A stretch of 25,060 nucleotides of DNA from a virus. The notes below the pieces were generated by a model that was given only the letters and a program-made list of their open reading frames with translations, was not told the origin of the DNA and did no database searches. The stretch is from the IMG/VR virus record IMGVR_UViG_3300017751_000205, positions 1-25,060 of that record. One strand, given 5' to 3'. Shown in pieces: positions 20,528-25,060 of the stretch; within the stretch, counting starts at the first letter, position 1, and the number at the start of each line of letters is the position of its first letter. The position numbers were made by a program, and so were the translations under genes.

Positions 20528-21016
20528 TTAATGCAACTTTGATTTGTCAAAAATACTGATCACATTATTACTCGCACTATCATGTAAACCCATTCTCTGA
20601 AGGTAGTCATCTATCTTATCTCCAGATGTTTCAGAATTTTCCTGAAACTTTTGTTCTGCGGTCATTCTTGTTTCTCTTCCATACTTCTCTTCATACTCAC
20701 GTTCACGTTGTTCGTGCATCTCATCCATATCTTCACACGCTTCGTTATATTGTAGTACCAAAGTTCTTGTAGGATAACCCATACCAACTATGTGAGTGGT
20801 GTTGATAATAATTATATCATCATTGTTTTCTTGATAAACCATCCAAGGGCGGAATGCATAGTACTTAACACCATCTTGATTTTCCATCATGATGAGTCTC
20901 ATTGCCTTACGTGCAAGAATCTCAATTTCATCGGCATCTTCCCATTGCAGAACTTCACAAAGTATCTCTTCACCATTGGCGAGCTTAAATTGTTTTATTT
21001 CTCCAGTTTGATTCAT
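20528..21016 (-). CDS. Hypothetical protein with possible Sm/SH3-like N-terminus (162 aa)
   Basis: The first 85 residues read as a small beta barrel: IKQFKLANGEEILCEVLQW, DEIEILARKAMRLIMMENQ, YYAFRPWMVYQ, IIIINTTHIVGMGYPTRTL. The opening LANGEEILCEV resembles the Sm1-type strand turn of LSm/Hfq-like folds, so RNA or protein binding is conceivable. The C-terminal half is helical and charged (MDEMHEQREREYEEKYGRE), probably extended. ATG 21016 has GGA at a good spacing. The gene ends near a plus-strand promoter that points back into its 3' end (20466-20494). No family is assigned with confidence. Confidence 0.7.
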   Translation of the reverse strand: MNQTGEIKQFKLANGEEILCEVLQWEDADEIEILARKAMRLIMMENQDGVKYYAFRPWMVYQENNDDIIIINTTHIVGMGYPTRTLVLQYNEACEDMDEMHEQREREYEEKYGRETRMTAEQKFQENSETSGDKIDDYLQRMGLHDSASNNVISIFDKSKLH

Positions 21017-21109
21017 AGTAAGTCCAATTTAACAGTTAGTTTATAATAGTATTTAGACTAGATTTAAGGTTGACTTTCCTGAGTCTGGTAATCCAAAAAA
21101 CTAATATCT

Positions 21110-22594
21110 TTATTTCAAATTTATCTGATGTATCTTATAGGGAAATTGTTCTTTAGTATATATCTTGATTCTTTCTGCACTGTGGCGTAGTGTAAAGTTC
21201 TTGTGTGACTTGATGTGCATATCGTCCGCAATATCGTATAACTTCGCTACAGACCCATCGTCAGACTGTCTCAATCCACGCCCTATCGACTGTAGTACCT
21301 TAACCTGACTCTTACTAGGGGATGCAAATACTATATTATGCAGATTCCTAATATTAATACCAGTACTGAAAGTACCCAAACTAGCAACAATAATTGCATT
21401 CTTTTGTTTCTCCACGATACCACGTATCTGTTCACGGTCAGCTGCATCCACTTCTCCAGACACATAGAATATCTTCCGACCTTCCTCTGCTTTATCTCTC
21501 ATCATATCAAAGAGAATCTTACCATGTTTCTCTACGAACTGGAAGAGAACCAGAGTGTTACCTTTCTGGTCTAACGCAAGGTTGGTAATCAACTTGTTGC
21601 GTTTCTCATGGGTAACTATATAGTCCATCTCTTCTTGGTATGTCTTACCCTGCATCATATGACACACGTCATTATGATAACGCAGTAACAGGACAGATAT
21701 GTCTAGTTGTGCAAGTGTTCCCTGTACCTGTAGGTCACGTGTTGCGGTCACTCGTTTAGTCGGCCCGAACAGACCTTCTAGTACAAGTTTGTTTGTCTCT
21801 GTACCATCTAGTGTACCAGTCGTACCAAACCTGTACGCAGCGTTGGAACACTTGTTCATAATACCAGACAGAGACTTCGCCTTGAATAGATGTACCTCGT
21901 CACCGAACACACAACCAAACTGTTCGAACCATTCCTTCGGGAACTTGTAGATGGACTGCCATGTAGAGATTATGATCTGTTTGTCGGTCACCTTCTCTTT
22001 ACCCGAATATATCTTGTGACATAGATCGGGGTCAAACCCATAGTCCTCGAAATCCTTATGCATCTGTTCTACCAGACTTGTTGTAGGAACAACAATGAGA
22101 ATCTTCTCATTAAAGTTTTCCATATACCAACGCATCAGATTGTAGATAATAAATGACTTACCCGAACCTGTGGGTGACAATAGGATTGCACGTTTCTCTT
22201 TGATGCCGTGGGTCACCGCATCATACTGGTAATCACGTAAAGGAAAGGGTAGGTCTAGTTCACTCTGGAATTTAACTAGGTTTTGATGTTGGACATGGTT
22301 CTTATTTTCGGGATGACCATACTCATCATTGTCGATCAACTCAATAGGGTACATTCTGTCTGCACAGAACTTCTTCAGATGTGCGTAAAGTCCCACATTG
22401 AGTTCACGAGTAATCTGATTAAATAACTTTATCTTACCATCCCACTTACGTGATTTGAATGCGGGCATGAATTTATGACCAGGCACATAGAACGAGAAGT
22501 ACTCACGTAACTCTGGTATCTGATGCGCCTCTGCATCAATTGTCATCATCGCATGGTCTTTCAGACCGACACGTATAGTGTTAGGTAGACTCAT
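21110..22594 (-). CDS. uvsW: RNA-DNA / DNA helicase UvsW (SF2)
   Basis: UvsW unwinds R-loops and branched DNA, shutting off origin-primed replication late in infection and rescuing stalled forks. At 494 residues it matches T4 UvsW (502). The N-terminal 115 residues form the small substrate-binding domain (RKWDGKIKLFNQ). SF2 motifs follow: Q-like LRDYQYDAV, motif I SPTGSGKS (140-147), motif II GDEVH (231-235), motif III GTTGT, motif V GTFSTGINI and motif VI QSIGRGLRQ (436-444). ATG 22594 overlaps the previous stop by four bases (ATGA). It probably shares the late transcript that begins upstream of the tail gene, as its T4 counterpart is also expressed late. Confidence 0.95.
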   Translation of the reverse strand: MSLPNTIRVGLKDHAMMTIDAEAHQIPELREYFSFYVPGHKFMPAFKSRKWDGKIKLFNQITRELNVGLYAHLKKFCADRMYPIELIDNDEYGHPENKNHVQHQNLVKFQSELDLPFPLRDYQYDAVTHGIKEKRAILLSPTGSGKSFIIYNLMRWYMENFNEKILIVVPTTSLVEQMHKDFEDYGFDPDLCHKIYSGKEKVTDKQIIISTWQSIYKFPKEWFEQFGCVFGDEVHLFKAKSLSGIMNKCSNAAYRFGTTGTLDGTETNKLVLEGLFGPTKRVTATRDLQVQGTLAQLDISVLLLRYHNDVCHMMQGKTYQEEMDYIVTHEKRNKLITNLALDQKGNTLVLFQFVEKHGKILFDMMRDKAEEGRKIFYVSGEVDAADREQIRGIVEKQKNAIIVASLGTFSTGINIRNLHNIVFASPSKSQVKVLQSIGRGLRQSDDGSVAKLYDIADDMHIKSHKNFTLRHSAERIKIYTKEQFPYKIHQINLK

Positions 22595-23298
22595 ACTGGA
22601 TATTGACCATGTCGGACAACATACACAGACTGGGGTACTTGCAAATATAGATTTCCTTTACCGATATGGTCTTCTCTGACCCGATCAGCAAATCCTGTCC
22701 CATCCTTTCTGAAATAATCCAATAATCTCTTGGCAGCTGCAGGGCCAACAATATATCCAGCAGTTCCGATCATTCCTGTAAGGGGGTGTTTTATGACACC
22801 TTTCTTTTCTTTCAAACAATCCCAGTCAAATTGTTCTTTCCACACTTTATATTTCTCTGGAGCCCATTTTGCCATTTTATGTGATCGACCAGACTCGAAC
22901 AATGATTTTGCAGACAATTGATTTCTTTTATGTGAACTAATCTGAATGATGCCATCATAAATGGGTTCTGGTAGTTTCCCTATCATGGTAGAGTCTGCCT
23001 CTAAGATGCAAACTGGGGTATCATTTTCATATGCCCACTTGTAGATAAGATAATGAGTTAACCCATTCGATATTCTTCTTATAGGACATTTACGTTCTTT
23101 GAAATCAGTCAATTCTCTACCCCCCGAAGCGGAGTATTTTAAGAATGTTCCATTTTCCTTAGCGACTTCATCTAGTCTCTTATGTGAAATAGAATAAAAT
23201 TTTTCTACTTCATATCCTTGTTTTTTGGCCGACCGAAGACACTCCTCAGTAAGTTTATTGTATTCCTTAGTGTCTGTGGTTACACAAAATATTTTCAC
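22591..23298 (-). CDS. Glycosyltransferase, family 25-like (235 aa)
   Basis: This GT-A protein resembles family 25 (LPS beta-glycosyl- and procollagen-glycosyltransferase type). The N-terminus MKIFCVTTDTKEYNKL is the first Rossmann-like strand. SNGLTHYLIYKWAYENDTPV precedes the strand CILEADSTMIG (97-107), the metal-binding position, with ILEAD in place of the usual LEDD. MIGTAGYIVGPAAAKRLLDY is the classic late GT25 block. The start is GTG 23298, two bases after the UvsY stop region, with a weak GGGA. The stop is in an ATGA overlap with uvsW. Insertion of a sugar transferase between the recombination genes uvsY and uvsW is unusual. Acceptor unknown. Confidence 0.7.
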   Translation of the reverse strand: MKIFCVTTDTKEYNKLTEECLRSAKKQGYEVEKFYSISHKRLDEVAKENGTFLKYSASGGRELTDFKERKCPIRRISNGLTHYLIYKWAYENDTPVCILEADSTMIGKLPEPIYDGIIQISSHKRNQLSAKSLFESGRSHKMAKWAPEKYKVWKEQFDWDCLKEKKGVIKHPLTGMIGTAGYIVGPAAAKRLLDYFRKDGTGFADRVREDHIGKGNLYLQVPQSVYVVRHGQYPV

Positions 23299-23300
23299 TA

Positions 23301-23750
23301 TTATTGTCCCGCTTCAAACGAACGCCATCTAATCATATTTCCGATAGTCTGATGTCTCCAATTGAGATTGTTGACTATCTCTGTAAGTGTATCTATAATT
23401 GTTTTAAGATACTGAATCTTCATCTCAGAGTCCTGAATCTCCTTGTCGGAGTCATAATAGTACTCCTTGAAGTTCTTGGTGGTTGCACTGAGACCCTCAT
23501 AGGGGTCATACGCCCACCCACGAGATTCGATGTCTTCTTGAGACATCTTACCTTCGTAGTAGAGGTACTTCTCTTTGAGTAGAATCTTCTGTTTGAACTC
23601 CGCCTGTTTGAGACGGAGTTTTGTCAATGAAAGGTACTCAAGGTACTTTGCGTGAAGGGCGGGTGTCACCCTTGAGGTTTCGTCCAATTGATGTTTCGCA
23701 ATTTCGGAGTCTTCTTTCCACTCCGCAAGAATGCTTTCCAAATCAATCAT
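23301..23750 (-). CDS. uvsY: Recombination mediator UvsY
   Basis: UvsY displaces gp32 from single-stranded DNA and loads UvsX. The 149-residue helical protein is close to T4 UvsY (137). The N-terminal MIDLESILAEWKEDSEI, the middle LKLKQ/LKEKYLYYEGK region and the C-terminal ending MIRWRSFEAGQ parallel T4 (ending FEAGK). It is rich in Lys/Glu helices, consistent with the coiled hexamer. ATG 23750 has GGAG eight bases upstream. Upstream is a tail-type structural gene and downstream a glycosyltransferase and uvsW. In T4, uvsY and uvsW are likewise neighbours next to baseplate genes, which supports the call. Confidence 0.88.
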   Translation of the reverse strand: MIDLESILAEWKEDSEIAKHQLDETSRVTPALHAKYLEYLSLTKLRLKQAEFKQKILLKEKYLYYEGKMSQEDIESRGWAYDPYEGLSATTKNFKEYYYDSDKEIQDSEMKIQYLKTIIDTLTEIVNNLNWRHQTIGNMIRWRSFEAGQ

Positions 23751-23783
23751 AATATAATCTCCATAATGTAAAGGTATATAGGG

Positions 23784-24311
23784 TTAAGTTATCTCGAACT
23801 GTGAGAACCTAAATGAGGCATCAAACGTCACGTAGGTTACATCTCCCTGTGTTGAGGTGAACTCAATGTTCCCAAGTGATATAGGCATACAATCCTTATA
23901 CTTGATCTTTTGAGTTGTGTTGTTGTGACTAGACAATACGTGTAGTGTAATGTCAGAGTATGTCGGTATCTTGGTCATTCTCTCTGATTGTGATACTTGA
24001 CCATCATTCACTATACGAGTCAACCAATCATACATCTCTTTATAGGATGAAAGGTTTTCGTCTAGGATGATAGAGAATGATACTTCGGTGAAGGTTATCT
24101 TGTCACCCGCCAAAGGTACTGACGTGATTCTTCGAATAGGTAACTCTACAGGATTGACAGATGCGCCTGGATGTGATACAGACTGGACAAAGTATTCCAA
24201 GTTGGGATACCTTGCCCTGTCGATGACTACCTTAAACCCTGTGGGTTGTAAGTAGTTTAGATTGGTTGTGATTTCCGCATCAGAAATCTGAACTTTACTG
24301 TCTACTGGCAT
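23784..24311 (-). CDS. Tail-tube-fold protein (T4 gp19/gp54-like)
   Basis: The protein resembles the tail tube/baseplate-tube-initiator fold. PTGFKVVIDRARYPNLEYFV opens the barrel and a conserved PLAGDKITFTEVSFSIILDE follows. SSYKEMYDWLTRIVNDGQ is the long helix hairpin, and TYSDITLHVLSSHNN with KYKDCMPISLGNIEF closes it. The C-terminal half (MQDWV-like helix, CIPIS/CMPIS, F-x-V/ASF) is closest to T4 gp54 by eye, but the length (175) is nearer gp19 (163). It could be a tube monomer or an initiator. ATG 24311 has GAGG five bases upstream, and an exact TATAAATA late promoter lies 24 bases upstream (24335-24342), as expected for a structural gene. Confidence 0.7.
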   Translation of the reverse strand: MPVDSKVQISDAEITTNLNYLQPTGFKVVIDRARYPNLEYFVQSVSHPGASVNPVELPIRRITSVPLAGDKITFTEVSFSIILDENLSSYKEMYDWLTRIVNDGQVSQSERMTKIPTYSDITLHVLSSHNNTTQKIKYKDCMPISLGNIEFTSTQGDVTYVTFDASFRFSQFEIT

Positions 24312-24334
24312 AATGACCTCTTATAATATACTTC

Positions 24335-24342
24335 TATTTATA
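24335..24342 (-). promoter_or_regulatory. T4-type late promoter TATAAATA of the tail-tube-fold gene
   Basis: Exact TATAAATA 24 bases before ATG 24311, just after the stop of the 45-residue gene. The position, spacing and structural nature of the downstream gene all fit a gp55-dependent late promoter. Confidence 0.8.
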
Positions 24343-24348
24343 AGAGAT

Positions 24349-24486
24349 TTAATGTACAGTTTCCTGTTCACGTATTTTTTCTGCGAGTTGTTTGACGACA
24401 CCCGCCCAGTAGTTTTTCGCCCACTCGGTTTGTGAACGTGCCAATGCATCATTCGCATTGGCGATTAATCTATGATAATCATACAT
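24349..24486 (-). CDS. Very small hypothetical protein (45 aa)
   Basis: A short gene from ATG 24486 to TAA 24349, overlapping the preceding gene by eight bases (ATGTATGA). It has a purine-rich ribosome binding site (GGGGAG) about eight bases upstream. The product is a soluble helical peptide (LIANANDALARSQTEWAKNY; VVKQLAEKIREQETVH) with no membrane segment. It ends just before the TATAAATA late promoter of the tail gene, so it belongs to the upstream early operon. No family is recognised. Confidence 0.6.
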   Translation of the reverse strand: MYDYHRLIANANDALARSQTEWAKNYWAGVVKQLAEKIREQETVH

Positions 24487-24673
24487 CTACTATTCTCCCC
24501 TTTCCGACCCAGATGATTTCTTCGAACTTCTCTTCGTAGGTCTTACCATCTACAGTGAACCCAACTTCGTGTAACTGTTTCAATACGAACTTAACTGCTT
24601 CCTTTGCGGTCTCAAAAGAATACCACTTTAGACACTCACGACCTTGATTTGCAAGTCTTACTTCATACATCAT
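24479..24673 (-). CDS. Small hypothetical protein (64 aa)
   Basis: Starts at ATG 24673 (or 24670) with GGAG about six bases upstream, two bases after the stop of the previous small gene. The product looks like a compact alpha/beta domain (MMYEVRLANQGRECLKWYSF; ETAKEAVKFVLKQLHEVGF; EEKFEEIIWVGKGRIVDV) with beta-alpha-beta order. No family is recognised. It is part of a run of tiny genes at this edge. Confidence 0.7.
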   Translation of the reverse strand: MMYEVRLANQGRECLKWYSFETAKEAVKFVLKQLHEVGFTVDGKTYEEKFEEIIWVGKGRIVDV

Positions 24674-24674
24674 G

Positions 24675-24830
24675 TTACTCTCCTTTATTTAGTTTGTTGC
24701 CATAGTAATCATGTGTACCAGCTTCATGATTCTTACGTCTTTCTTTCATCTCTTTCATTGCAGCTAAAGAACCTAGCACTCCAAAGAAACACAACCAACA
24801 AGCAATAAAAACAACTATAAACTCTACCAT
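24675..24830 (-). CDS. Very small membrane protein (51 aa)
   Basis: A gene from ATG 24830 to TAA 24675 with the strongest ribosome binding site of the window, AGGAGG eight bases upstream. Its A is shared with the stop of the gene before (TAATG). The N-terminal 24 residues are hydrophobic (VEFIVVFIACWLCFFGVLGS), a single membrane span. The tail is basic and soluble (MKEMKERRKNHEAGTHDYYG), predicting the C-terminus in the cytoplasm. No family is recognised. Confidence 0.65.
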   Translation of the reverse strand: MVEFIVVFIACWLCFFGVLGSLAAMKEMKERRKNHEAGTHDYYGNKLNKGE

Positions 24831-25060
24831 TACGCAACCTCCTTATGTGATACGTGGTATTCTGAACGATCGCCTTTCGGCATCATAACGAACGACTCCT
24901 TACTACCCTCTCGGAGTGGCAACTCCCTCTCAGCAACAAAGTTGCCATAGAAGTTACGAGTGATGAAGTACGGAGACTCCCACTCTTCCCAAGGAGTCTC
25001 GTCATGGTCTAAGACAGACCAGTCAAGAAGATACTCCTCGAACGATTCGTTCTTATCCTC
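24830..25060 (-). CDS. Hypothetical protein, N-terminus outside the window (partial)
   Basis: An open frame of 76 codons plus stop (TAA 24830-24832) enters from the right edge. The visible C-terminal part is soluble and acidic at first (FEEYLLDWSVLDHDETPWEE). It then contains WESPYFITRNFYGNFVAERE and ends YHVSHKEVA. The codon pattern and the TAATG junction with the next gene support it. No family is recognised from this fragment. Confidence 0.65.
   Translation of the reverse strand, partial: EDKNESFEEYLLDWSVLDHDETPWEEWESPYFITRNFYGNFVAERELPLREGSKESFVMMPKGDRSEYHVSHKEVA

Noticed and set aside
20501-20545. Short plus-strand peptide downstream of the plus-strand promoter
   Set aside because: The only start there gives fewer than ten codons before a stop; no coding role can be supported.
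21040-21056. TATTATAAAC upstream of the 162-residue gene as promoter
   Set aside because: There is no -35 match at 16-18 bases and it differs from TATAAATA, so I do not list it.
1-25060. tRNA genes, CRISPR arrays, insertion sequences and attachment sites
   Set aside because: I looked for cloverleaf-like gene gaps, regularly spaced repeats, transposase motifs and terminal repeats and saw none; the gene packing leaves almost no room.

Overview
This 25 kb window is part of the core genome of a tailed phage of the T4 supergroup, read entirely from the minus strand. Hallmark T4 genes are recognisable by motif and order. They include the B-family DNA polymerase gp43, helicase gp41, UvsX, UvsY, UvsW, the clamp gp45 and its loader gp44/gp62, RegA, the recombination nuclease gp46/gp47, the late sigma factor gp55, the head-completion protein gp4 and a tail-tube-fold protein. 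The sHSP, cupin/JmjC oxygenase, MazG-like and sugar-nucleotide genes among them are typical of marine and environmental T4-like phages. The host cannot be named from this window. The promoters match the bacterial sigma70 consensus, so a proteobacterium or cyanobacterium is plausible.

Layout, following transcription from high to low coordinates. 25060-23301: a partial hypothetical gene, three very small genes, a tail-tube-fold protein behind a T4-type late promoter (TATAAATA), then UvsY. 23298-20528: a GT25-like glycosyltransferase, UvsW and an unknown gene. About 20400-20500: back-to-back promoters, a consensus one for gp55 and an unexpected one pointing to the plus strand. 20378-15587: gp55, a small basic gene, gp47, a small gene, gp46, gp45 and a small gene. 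15452-10093: gp44, a possible PD-(D/E)XK protein, small genes, MazG-like, dCMP deaminase, gp62, RegA, an acidic protein, gp4, a small gene and a cupin/JmjC oxygenase. 9955-6126: sHSP, a 27-residue membrane peptide, a second glycosyltransferase-like gene and gp43. 6094-5138: a putative archaeo-eukaryotic-type primase. 5098-3180: two sugar-nucleotide enzymes. 3250-423: UvsX, an acidic unknown and gp41. The left edge holds two small membrane proteins.

Genes are packed tightly, with ATGA, TAATG and TGATG junctions or longer overlaps, so no gene-free stretch exceeds 300 bases. Twelve minus-strand promoters of the form TTGAC(A/T)-17 bp-TANNNT are visible, several inside coding sequence. They appear to let individual replication genes be expressed early. 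gp55 would then switch RNA polymerase to TATAAATA sites, three of which lie on the minus strand upstream of or within genes.

The most interesting observations are: (1) a ROSE-like RNA thermometer in the sHSP leader, where the Shine-Dalgarno sequence is paired with a UUGCU-containing strand; (2) a probable AEP-type primase next to gp43, with no gp61 seen in the window; (3) two genes, this primase and gp46, whose near-identical promoter/start modules predict leaderless mRNAs; (4) a lone plus-strand promoter with a dyad in its spacer; (5) dyads centred on the -10 boxes of the gp45, gp46 and gp55 promoters. All homology calls come from motif recognition by eye. No database search or folding calculation was run.
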